From: Nitrospirota bacterium
Lineage (GTDB): Bacteria; Nitrospirota; Thermodesulfovibrionia; Thermodesulfovibrionales; SM23-35
DNA: 7,161 nt
NCBI GenBank assembly: GCA_018262395.1
Contig: JAGSYM010000050.1
Coordinates: forward strand, 1 to 7,161
Direction of reading: 5' to 3'
This document shows positions 1 to 5,742 of this stretch, one piece after another (position 1 is the stretch's first letter; the number at the start of each line of letters is the position of its first letter). Both the position numbers and the translations under genes were made by a program. The notes under the pieces are model-generated. The model did no database searches. It worked only from the letters and a program-made list of their open reading frames with translations, and had not been told where the DNA came from.

Positions 1-590
1 GGTTTCTTTCCGAAAAGTAATTTCCATGCTGCGAGATAATTTTCTGTTATGTAAATGCTGCGATCGAAGGTATATCCTTTTGAAGGATCCTTGAGGAGAA
101 CGTCACGGAGTTTCAGCCCGTCCCCTCCGCCGCACGTGTGCTGGTAAAGAGCACCTTCCTTTTTTTTGATCCCTTTATCAAGAATGTCTTCTGCCGTCAC
201 CTTTCCATCGCTGGCATAGTAACTGTTATTATTGCCGTGTCCGATCAGTATAACGTTCTGGTATTGTTCATCCGACAGCATATTCAGGACGGTATCTCTT
301 TTGACATTGCTTACCCATTTTACATGATGCCCTTTAATGTTATGCTTCACGGTAATTGGTGTGTAGAGGAAGAGGTCGCAAAGTTTAGCTATGAGCCACT
401 TCGGGGCTCCGCTATAGTCAAAACCGCTTGTGAAAGCGATAGTGTCATTATCAGAAGTGCAGCAATTGATGAGCTTCATTAGCCCGTTGCTGAGCAATGA
501 GACCGGTGCGATGGCAAGGCCTCCAATGGCGATGACAATACCTTCAAGTATTATTCTTTTCCTGCCGCCGGGCAGATCATCATGTGCCAT
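1..590 (-). CDS. Membrane-anchored protein with caspase-like His/Cys pair (3' end outside window)
   Basis: An open frame of 196 codons runs from ATG 588-590 to the left edge without a stop, so the C-terminus is missing. A GGAG Shine-Dalgarno at 599-602 lies 8 nt before the ATG. Residues about 13-35 (IILEGIVIAIGGLAIAPVSL) form one hydrophobic segment after a charged start, so it is probably a membrane anchor or uncleaved signal. The rest looks soluble. Residues 113-119 read VILIGHG: a hydrophobic strand ending in His118-Gly. Residues 148-156 read ALYQHTCGG: a second strand-like stretch ending in Cys153. A 'strand-HG ... strand-C' layout is the hallmark of clan CD cysteine peptidases (caspase, gingipain, CHAT), and the 35-residue spacing is compatible. 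The family assignment is inference. A non-catalytic alpha/beta protein is the alternative. I do not recognise a specific family. It is divergent in sequence from every neighbour and sits alone on its strand, with the repeat at 647-757 upstream. Confidence 0.75.
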   Translation of the reverse strand, partial: MAHDDLPGGRKRIILEGIVIAIGGLAIAPVSLLSNGLMKLINCCTSDNDTIAFTSGFDYSGAPKWLIAKLCDLFLYTPITVKHNIKGHHVKWVSNVKRDTVLNMLSDEQYQNVILIGHGNNNSYYASDGKVTAEDILDKGIKKKEGALYQHTCGGGDGLKLRDVLLKDPSKGYTFDRSIYITENYLAAWKLLFGKK

Positions 591-646
591 ACAGATATCT
601 CCGTCTCATAGACTAAGGAGTGCATAAGTAAGGCATCATTATTGAA

Positions 647-757
647 AAAATCTCCCCTATCCCCTCCCGAAGCGGGTCTCTGCGAAGGGTCGCATCGACT
701 TTACCAAAGAGGGGTATTTTCCCTCCCTTTGGCAAAGGGAGGATAGGAGGGATTTTG
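647..757. repeat. Palindromic CCCCT-rich intergenic repeat (MITE-like)
   Basis: The ends are imperfect inverted repeats. The left arm at about 647-668 reads AAAATC(T)CCCCTATCCCCTCCC, and the right arm at 738-757 is its near complement, ending GGAGGGATTTT. Inside lies a perfect 9-bp hairpin, CCTCCCTTT (722-730) / AAAGGGAGG (734-742), with a 3-nt loop. It contains no credible gene. The style matches the element at 3248-3350. It separates the minus-strand gene at 1-590 from the terminator of the minus-strand gene at 868-1185. This fits a small non-autonomous or REP-like element; mobility is inference. Confidence 0.7.
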
Positions 758-807
758 TAATAAATATTTTCATACTTATGACCTCATTAGTAATTAATGG
801 ACCAGAA

Positions 808-840
808 TAAAAAGCGGGATAGCTTTTTGGCCATCCCGCC
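808..840 (-). terminator. Rho-independent terminator of the small exported protein gene
   Basis: Read on the minus strand, a GC-rich stem GCGGGAT (833-839) pairs with ATCCCGC (814-820). The loop is about 12 nt (GGCCAAAAAGCT), partly closed by an extra pair. A TTTTTATT tract follows at 806-813. It starts about 30 nt after the stop codon of the 868-1185 gene and fits its transcription direction. Confidence 0.88.
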
Positions 841-867
841 GTTCTGAAAAACATTTCAGCAGATGAA

Positions 868-1185
868 CTACTTACCCTCAGGAGGGAGCGGGGCACCCGG
901 ACCACCGGGACCTCGTTTTCTCATTTCATGGCCCCGATCTTTCATCTCGGCCCTGTGTTTTGCCCTGCAGGCCCTCAGGTCGTCCTGGTTCTTTGCCGCC
1001 TGAACGCAGGTCTTTTCTTGTTTAAGGCTATTGATCCGCTCATCAAGTTTCCTCAGATGATCGCTCCTCATCTGTTCAAAATTAATCCCTGTCTCCTGCG
1101 GTGGCTGACTGCCATCAACTGCGAATGCTGGTACTGCAGATAAAAGTGATAGTACTGCTGCTACTGCAATTATTCCTCTTCTCAT
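868..1185 (-). CDS. Small exported helical protein with two cysteines, function unknown
   Basis: This is a 105-residue protein. Residues 1-22 form a classic Sec signal peptide: MRRG, a hydrophobic core, then a VPAFA cleavage motif after Ala22. The mature part (about 83 residues) is mostly charged and predicted helical at about 34-91, rich in Glu/Lys/Arg. Two cysteines, C60 and C73, sit in a pattern CVQAAKNQDDLRAC, spaced so that they could form a disulfide across a helical turn or hairpin. The tail is a low-complexity Gly/Pro stretch (GPGGPGAPLPPEGK). I recall similar short periplasmic proteins with a CVQAA...LRAC motif in Geobacter-type genomes, but no known function. A strong AAGGAGG Shine-Dalgarno (1190-1196) lies 4 nt before the ATG. 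An intrinsic terminator follows, so the gene is probably monocistronic. A Spy/CpxP-like chaperone is a remote alternative, but I see no LTxxQ motif. Confidence 0.88.
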   Translation of the reverse strand: MRRGIIAVAAVLSLLSAVPAFAVDGSQPPQETGINFEQMRSDHLRKLDERINSLKQEKTCVQAAKNQDDLRACRAKHRAEMKDRGHEMRKRGPGGPGAPLPPEGK

Positions 1186-1370
1186 GATTCCTCCTTTCGC
1201 TTTGGACTTATTTTCTCATAATTAACAATAAGAGAAAAATATGAAGATACGGCGAAGGAAGTATGAAAAAAATATGAAGGGTTATACATCTCCATTCTCT
1301 ATTTATGCATATAGTATCAGAGATTATGAAATACGGGAAGAACATCGCGCTCGATATTCCGGGTTATCAG

Positions 1371-1384
1371 GGTTGTATACAACC
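1371..1384. promoter_or_regulatory. Perfect 14-bp palindrome, GntR-type operator candidate
   Basis: The sequence GGTTGTATACAACC is a perfect dyad. Its core TTGTATACAA resembles operators of GntR-family (FadR-like) regulators, which often contain a NNGTATACNN centre. It lies about 160 bp before the dehydrogenase start. No GntR gene is in the window, so the regulator would act from elsewhere. A chance palindrome is possible but a perfect 14-mer is uncommon. Confidence 0.45.
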
Positions 1385-1467
1385 TGCTGCCGCCAAACTA
1401 ACCTTTCTCCTGCCACGAATATATGAAAAAGCAGTAATCAGATAAAGCTATCCCAACACTCCATTTA

Positions 1468-1482
1468 ATCAACCAGGTTGAT
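1468..1482. promoter_or_regulatory. 15-bp inverted repeat overlapping the dehydrogenase promoter
   Basis: ATCAACCAGGTTGAT has perfect 7-bp arms around a central A. It overlaps the TG and first base of the extended -10 at 1479-1487, the position expected of a repressor operator. It is not an FNR box: the half-sites face the opposite way and the spacing is 5, not 4. Regulator unknown. Confidence 0.45.
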
Positions 1483-1487
1483 ATGAT
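1479..1487 (+). promoter_or_regulatory. Extended -10 promoter element for the dehydrogenase
   Basis: TGATATGAT matches the extended -10 consensus TGnTATAAT with one difference. No good -35 hexamer is visible about 17 bp upstream, as is typical of extended -10 promoters. Transcription would start near 1494, giving a leader of about 52 nt before the TTG start at 1546. Confidence 0.45.
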
Positions 1488-1545
1488 AAAATGAGTATTA
1501 AATTCAGCGGTTGGGGTAGTCCCGCGCAAAAACCATACTGTTACC

Positions 1546-2601
1546 TTGAAAATAGCGAAACTTTACAGCTTCGATGATATCCGGATAGAGGATGTGCCGA
1601 TTCCCGAGGTTGGTCCCCGCGAGGCATTGATCAGGACAAGGGCGTGCGGCATATGTTCGGGGGACGTGATGCCGTGGTATATCGGGAAAAAAGCACCTCT
1701 GATTCTCGGGCATGAACCTGCGGGTGAGATCGTTGAAACCGGCAATGAAGTTACTTCATACAGTCGCGGGGACAGGGTCTTTGTCCACCATCATGCACCC
1801 TGTCTTGACTGCAGGTACTGCGAAAGAGGAGATCATGTGCAGTGTACCACGTGGAGAAATACAAAGATCGTCCCCGGCGGAATCTCTGAATATATTCTTA
1901 TCCCCCGAACAAATCTTGAAAACGATACAATAAAGATTCCCGAAGATGTGAGTTATGAAGATGCTTCACTCATAGAACCTGCTGCATGTGTCATAAAGGC
2001 TTTTAAAAGGCTCCATATGAAGGGCAGAGAAACGGTTCTTATTATCGGTCTCGGAGTAATGGGTCAAATGCATGTTCTGATGGCAAAAAGACTCGGCGCT
2101 GAAAAAATCATCGGTGCAGACACGGTTCCTTACAGGCTCGGAAAGGCAAAAGAATTCGGCGCCGATGAAGTTATCGATGTATCAAAGCACAACCTCATAA
2201 ATTCGCTGAAAGATCTGACACATGGTGAAATGGCAGATGTTGTCGTCGTCGGACCAAACAGTATTGATGCGATGAAACAGGGTATTGCGACTGTTGGAGC
2301 AGGAGGGAGCATTCTGTTGTTTACTCCGGCAAAACCGGGAGAGCAGCTTTCCATTGACCCTAATGATCTGTATTTCAGAGACGTCAATATCATCACCAGT
2401 TATTCCTGCGGCCCATCCGATACCAATGAAGCCCTTGGGTTCATCAGGGAAAGAGTCATAACCTCTGAAAAACTTGTCACTCACCGTTTTCCCATAGAGC
2501 GGACTGCAGAGGCTTTCAGGCTGACTGCCGAGGCAAAGAACTCCTTAAAGTGTGTCATTGTATTTAATGAGAAGAAGTCTGAAATCTCACAGATTGTTTA
2601 A
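1546..2601 (+). CDS. Zinc-dependent medium-chain alcohol/polyol dehydrogenase
   Basis: A 351-residue MDR-superfamily oxidoreductase of full family length, cytoplasmic, expected to oxidise an alcohol, polyol or hydroxy acid with NAD(P)+. The GroES-like catalytic domain (about 1-150) carries the catalytic zinc ligands Cys37 (in ACGICSGD), His56 and Glu57 (GHEPAGEIVETG), plus Glu144 in EPAAC. Four structural-zinc cysteines sit at 86, 89, 92 and 100. The Rossmann domain has GLGVMG at 168-173 and Asp192 at the end of the second strand, which favours NAD over NADP. The start is TTG 1546: an in-frame stop at 1492-1494 leaves no ATG or GTG upstream, and the next ATG (Met42) would remove catalytic Cys37. 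No clear Shine-Dalgarno precedes it. Sorbitol- or threonine-dehydrogenase-like activity is possible; the substrate cannot be read from sequence. The cupin gene lies downstream on the same strand. Confidence 0.92.
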   Translation: MKIAKLYSFDDIRIEDVPIPEVGPREALIRTRACGICSGDVMPWYIGKKAPLILGHEPAGEIVETGNEVTSYSRGDRVFVHHHAPCLDCRYCERGDHVQCTTWRNTKIVPGGISEYILIPRTNLENDTIKIPEDVSYEDASLIEPAACVIKAFKRLHMKGRETVLIIGLGVMGQMHVLMAKRLGAEKIIGADTVPYRLGKAKEFGADEVIDVSKHNLINSLKDLTHGEMADVVVVGPNSIDAMKQGIATVGAGGSILLFTPAKPGEQLSIDPNDLYFRDVNIITSYSCGPSDTNEALGFIRERVITSEKLVTHRFPIERTAEAFRLTAEAKNSLKCVIVFNEKKSEISQIV

Positions 2602-2617
2602 GTATTACTTTTTCAAT

Positions 2618-2727
2618 GTCATTGCGAGGAGTCCTGATTCCGACATGAGTCGGGACAGGACGACGAAGCAATCTCTCTGATATTGATGAAAAATGAATTG
2701 AGATTGCCGCGCTTCGCTCGCAATGAC
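2618..2727. repeat. GTCATTGCGAG-family palindromic repeat with nested hairpin
   Basis: The outer inverted ends GTCATTGCGAG (2618-2628) and CTCGCAATGAC (2717-2727) match perfectly. Inner inverted parts GCAATCTC (2668-2675) and GAGATTGC (2700-2707) also pair. The left arm contains an extra 31-nt hairpin at 2631-2661, GTCCTG/CAGGAC around CCGAC/GTCGG, where the right arm has only CGCGCTTCG. This is a family I recall as widespread in intergenic regions of several phyla; its spurious minus-strand translation reads like 'VIASEARQS'. It sits between the dehydrogenase and cupin genes and could form a transcript structure. Mobility by an unlinked transposase is inference. Confidence 0.85.
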
Positions 2728-2758
2728 GAGATTCAACTGTTTCAGATGCTTTCTCATC

Positions 2759-2763
2759 GGAGG
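2759..2763 (+). promoter_or_regulatory. Ribosome binding site that sets the cupin start at TTG 2771
   Basis: GGAGG lies 7 nt before TTG 2771. The only in-frame ATG upstream, at 2723, lies inside the right end of the 2618-2727 repeat and has no such site, so the TTG is preferred. Confidence 0.65.
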
Positions 2764-2770
2764 TGTTTGG

Positions 2771-3232
2771 TTGGATAAAAAAGCTTTTCTTTGTGACTGG
2801 AAGAGAAAAACCAATAAAACGCGCCATGCAAAAACCGGGAACAAAACGAGGTTATCCAAATACAAGGGCAACTTCTCCTGGCATGGGATACAGACCGAGA
2901 AATACAAGCCGGCGGGAGATGAATGGGCTCGTATCGTCAGACAAACGTTAATCGGCAACCATGGCGAATCAACACGATTTCACCTTAGATATTTCGAAAT
3001 CGCCCCTGATGGATTCAGCAGTTTCGAAAAGCATACGCACGAACACGTAGTCATAGGAGTCAGGGGCAACGGCATCTGTATTGTTGGCAAGAAAAAATAT
3101 ACAATCGGCTTTCTTGATACCCTCTATATTAAACCAAACGAACCCCATCAATTGAAAAATCCGCACGATGAACCATTCGGTTTCTTCTGTATTGTGAATG
3201 CCAAAAGAGACAGGCCAAAGATAATCATATAA
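2771..3232 (+). CDS. Small single-domain cupin protein
   Basis: A protein of 153 residues from TTG 2771. An unusually basic N-terminal stretch of about 27 residues precedes the conserved part, which begins around SKYKGNFSW. The cupin barrel is clear. Motif 1 is at about 79-99 (PDGFSSFEKHTHEHVVIGVRG), with metal-ligand histidines H88 and H90 plus H92 where the usual motif has Glu nearby. Motif 2 is at about 113-130 (GFLDTLYIKPNEPHQLKN), with H126 and the closing Asn130. The protein ends AKRDRPKIII, typical of a small cupin subgroup I recall from thermophiles and Nitrospirota. It probably binds one divalent metal in the cytoplasm; sensor, isomerase and dioxygenase roles are all possible. It follows the dehydrogenase on the same strand, with a repeat between. 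The basic N-terminal extension is the uncertain part. Confidence 0.85.
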   Translation: MDKKAFLCDWKRKTNKTRHAKTGNKTRLSKYKGNFSWHGIQTEKYKPAGDEWARIVRQTLIGNHGESTRFHLRYFEIAPDGFSSFEKHTHEHVVIGVRGNGICIVGKKKYTIGFLDTLYIKPNEPHQLKNPHDEPFGFFCIVNAKRDRPKIII

Positions 3233-3247
3233 TCAAAAATTACGTTC

Positions 3248-3350
3248 AGTAATCCCCCTATATCCCCTTTTAGAAAAGGGGAATAACATTGATATGGAAA
3301 GAAGAGGAAAAACTCCCCTCTTTTATAAAGAGGAGTAAGGGGAGATTACT
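3248..3350. repeat. Palindromic AGTAATC...GATTACT element (MITE-like)
   Basis: Terminal inverted repeats AGTAATCCCCCTATATCCCC (from 3248) and the near complement ending GGGGAGATTACT (to 3350) enclose two hairpins: CCCCTTTTAGAAAAGGGG (3264-3281, perfect) and CCTCTTT/AAAGAGG (3317-3333). No clear target-site duplication flanks it. It begins 16 nt after the cupin stop and could end or stabilise that transcript, although no T-tract follows the hairpins. Related in style to the element at 647-757. Confidence 0.75.
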
Positions 3351-3591
3351 CAATTAAAATTTACTCTTCATATGCATCAATGAGTCAATGACAACGAAAA
3401 AGCAGGAAAAGAACTATAATAACACTAAAACTATATAATTAAATAATTTATCGAATAGTATTTAAAGTATAACTTTAAGGTAATATTAACCAATTTACTT
3501 CATCACTTCATCTGGGGTATGATAACGCCACATTATTCAATAAAAGGAAAAAGCCTCCATCATCTGATTTCAGTATAATTGAAGTAATCCC
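3351..3591. other. AT-rich leader region of the histidine kinase, no gene seen
   Basis: About 240 bases of markedly AT-rich sequence with no coding frame I trust. It contains an inverted repeat with 7-bp arms, TTAAAGT (3462-3468) / ACTTTAA (3472-3478), spaced by ATA, a possible operator about 115 bp before the kinase. The candidate -10 at 3574-3579 is listed separately. Confidence 0.5.
3574..3579 (+). promoter_or_regulatory. Candidate -10 element (TATAAT) close to the kinase start
   Basis: A perfect TATAAT ends 12 nt before ATG 3592. Transcription would begin near 3586, making an almost leaderless message, which agrees with the absence of a good Shine-Dalgarno (only GAAG at 3581-3584). No -35 match is visible, so this may be chance. 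Confidence 0.35.
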
Positions 3592-5742
3592 ATGGACAGA
3601 AAAAGCTACATTGAACACGAGATACTGAAATTACTCCAGTCGTGGGGTTCCGTAATTCTGCCTTCTACAGTATTTGTCATCGGTCTGCTCATTCTTCTGG
3701 ATTATCTGGTCACCCCCGAGCATTTTGCTGAATTTCTTGTGTTGAGAATTGTGAGTATTTGTCTCTTCTTTCTGCTCTTCTTTCTGAACAGACGCTACCT
3801 GAACAGCAATCTACAGTTGGGTATCACGATTGCAGCAACAATCATTGTTTCCTTCATGGTTGAATTAATGATCCTCCCGACGGGAGGACACAGATCTACC
3901 TACTATGCCGGGATGATCATAACGTTTGTGTTCATTATCGGATTGCTGCCGATCTCATTACCGGTCACGTTCTCATTAGCAGCCATTATTTACAGTATTT
4001 ATCTCCTTCCTATCTTGATATTTGATACCGTTACCGATATAAGAAGCTTTTTCAATAACAACTTGTTTCTGGTATCCGTATTCATTATCGGCTTCATATG
4101 GAGATACATCAACCAGAAACTACTTACCAACAAATTGGGTCTGGAATATGATCTTTCTGAGGAGAAAGATCAACTGAAAACCTATTCAACAAATCTTGAG
4201 CACCTCGTTCAGGAGCGCACAAAGGAACTGTCGATATCAGAAAAATGGCACAGGGCGATTTTTGACCACGCGACAGATGGCATTATTGTGCTTAACAGGA
4301 ATGGGACAATCATCAATGTCAATCAGAAAGCGTGTGATATTCACGGATTTGACAGAGATGCCTTAACCGGTATCAGCATGGAACTTCTCGACGCACAGAG
4401 TGACCGGGAAACCCATCTTCAGAGAATGAAAAGGATTCTCGACGGAGAATCGCTCATCTACGAGACAGAACACTATAAGAAGGACGGCAGCAAGGTTATC
4501 CTCGAGGTGAGCTCAAATGCCATAGACATTGAGGACGAAACATACATTCAGTCTTTTTACAGGGATATCACGGAAAGGAAAAAAATTCAGGAGCAATTGA
4601 TGCATTCGACAAAAATGGAGTCTATCGGAGTTCTTGCCGGAGGAATTGCCCATAATTTCAATAATATCTTAACCGCCATTTTAGGGTATGCTGAACTTCT
4701 GCTCGAATTCAGTACCCTTGATGATGTATCAAGGCAGAGGGTTGTAAACATCGAGAACTCCGCGCGCAAAGCAGGCGTAATGGTCTCCAAACTTCTGAGT
4801 TTTGCACGACGTGAGTCGCACGAAGTGCTTCCCTTGAATCTCCACGAGGTTATTAACGACTCATTGAAGCTTTTTGAAGGGGTACTGAATAAAAAGATAG
4901 GTTTGAGAGTGAATTTTTCAGAACAGGCCCCCACGATTGATGGTGATCCCAATCAAATCGAACAGATCATCATGAATCTCATGGTAAATGCCAAGGATGC
5001 CATGCCCGACGGCGGCCTTATTACCATTACATCCCGGTTGATCGATGTCGACGGGGACCGGCTGAATATCCCGTCGTATGTTGAACCGGGGAGATATATC
5101 ATGTTATCGGTTTCCGACACCGGAACCGGTATTTCCAAAGAAGTCATCAACAGGATTTTTGATCCGTTCTTTACGACCAAAGAAAAGGGAAAAGGTACTG
5201 GCCTGGGACTTGCAACCGTGTATGGAATCATCAAGGACCATAAAGGCTATATTTCCGTGCAGAGTGATTTCGGTAAAGGGACTACGTTCGATATCTACTT
5301 TCCTGTTTCCGGGAGATCCGGTCAGGAGGTTGTAAAACCCCGTGTTACCACGATTGAAGGAAACGAAAATATCCTGATCGTTGACGATGACAACGATGTC
5401 CTTAATCTGGTATCCGATCTCCTTGAAACTCATGGATATCACGTCATGCCTGTCAATAATTCCCTGAATGCCATAGATGTATTCAAGACCAATCTCGCCA
5501 AAATTAAGCTTGTGATAACAGACATCGTCATGCCGCTCATGGAAGGAAATGATTTGATTAATATTCTGAAAAATATCAAACCGGAGATCAGGATACTGGT
5601 CATCTCCGGCTACAGCGATGCAGCCATCCGGGAGGATGGATCTATTGATGCTTTTTTGAAAAAACCCTTTGAGCGGATGGAACTGCTGACGACGGTAAGG
5701 CGGATCCTTGATACCGGAAGAGAGAGATTACCACTTTATTAA
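3592..5742 (+). CDS. Membrane-bound PAS hybrid sensor histidine kinase with C-terminal receiver
   Basis: A 716-residue hybrid kinase. About six hydrophobic segments lie within residues 20-173 (roughly 20-40, 48-65, 76-95, 106-120, 121-143, 158-173), forming a sensor I cannot assign to a named family. A short coiled coil (about 184-216, including EHLVQERTKEL) leads into a PAS domain (about 217-325). The HisKA domain has phosphoacceptor His354 in GGIAHNFNNILTAILGYAEL-type context. The ATPase domain has the N-box Asn466 (NAKDA), G1 Asp509 (DTGTGIS) and the GKGTGLGLATVYGI G2 box at 533-546. The receiver (about 593-710) has the acidic pocket D598-D600, phospho-acceptor Asp644 (TDIVMP), Ser672 and Lys691 (KKPF). 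All catalytic residues are present, so it should be active in autophosphorylation and intramolecular phosphotransfer. No output regulator is adjacent. The 3' end overlaps fabH by 15 bp, tail to tail. Confidence 0.93.
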   Translation: MDRKSYIEHEILKLLQSWGSVILPSTVFVIGLLILLDYLVTPEHFAEFLVLRIVSICLFFLLFFLNRRYLNSNLQLGITIAATIIVSFMVELMILPTGGHRSTYYAGMIITFVFIIGLLPISLPVTFSLAAIIYSIYLLPILIFDTVTDIRSFFNNNLFLVSVFIIGFIWRYINQKLLTNKLGLEYDLSEEKDQLKTYSTNLEHLVQERTKELSISEKWHRAIFDHATDGIIVLNRNGTIINVNQKACDIHGFDRDALTGISMELLDAQSDRETHLQRMKRILDGESLIYETEHYKKDGSKVILEVSSNAIDIEDETYIQSFYRDITERKKIQEQLMHSTKMESIGVLAGGIAHNFNNILTAILGYAELLLEFSTLDDVSRQRVVNIENSARKAGVMVSKLLSFARRESHEVLPLNLHEVINDSLKLFEGVLNKKIGLRVNFSEQAPTIDGDPNQIEQIIMNLMVNAKDAMPDGGLITITSRLIDVDGDRLNIPSYVEPGRYIMLSVSDTGTGISKEVINRIFDPFFTTKEKGKGTGLGLATVYGIIKDHKGYISVQSDFGKGTTFDIYFPVSGRSGQEVVKPRVTTIEGNENILIVDDDNDVLNLVSDLLETHGYHVMPVNNSLNAIDVFKTNLAKIKLVITDIVMPLMEGNDLINILKNIKPEIRILVISGYSDAAIREDGSIDAFLKKPFERMELLTTVRRILDTGRERLPLY

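Larger units (their letters stand above)
1186..1545. other. Divergent intergenic region with regulatory palindromes, no convincing gene
   Basis: This stretch of about 360 bases separates the minus-strand exported protein gene from the plus-strand dehydrogenase. It holds a weak inverted repeat TTTTCTC (1211-1217) / GAGAAAA (1232-1238) and a 12-bp direct repeat AAAAATATGAAG (1235-1246 and 1268-1279, 33 bp apart). It also holds two perfect palindromes and an extended -10 element, listed separately. A 46-codon frame at 1305-1445 has no ribosome binding site and no recognised similarity, so I do not call it. Confidence 0.6.

Noticed and set aside
138..482. A 114-codon plus-strand frame opposite the left-edge gene
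   Set aside because: It is the antisense shadow of the caspase-like gene, which has a ribosome binding site, a membrane segment and protein-like composition. The plus-strand frame has none of these.
647..757. CRISPR repeat or tRNA-like structure
   Set aside because: There is no regular repeat-spacer periodicity and no cloverleaf; the signal is a single palindromic element.
1305..1445. A 46-codon plus-strand frame (also usable from ATG 1326) and an overlapping 61-codon frame at 1241-1426
   Set aside because: Neither has a ribosome binding site or recognisable similarity, and the regulatory palindrome at 1371-1384 lies inside both. Treated as non-coding.
1468..1482. FNR/CRP-type binding site
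   Set aside because: The half-sites ATCAA and TTGAT are in the reverse order of an FNR box (TTGAT-N4-ATCAA) and spaced by five, so only a generic operator is claimed.
2723..2770. Upstream ATG extension of the cupin gene
   Set aside because: The ATG lies in the repeat arm, and a better ribosome binding site serves TTG 2771.
2564..2958. Minus-strand frames over the dehydrogenase-cupin junction
   Set aside because: They are translations of the GTCATTGCGAG repeat (strings like VIASEARQS and HCERSAAI are known annotation artefacts of this repeat) and of the cupin antisense strand.
3264..3281. Intrinsic terminator of the cupin gene
   Set aside because: The hairpin is perfect but no T-tract follows on the plus strand; it is better explained as part of the repeat element.
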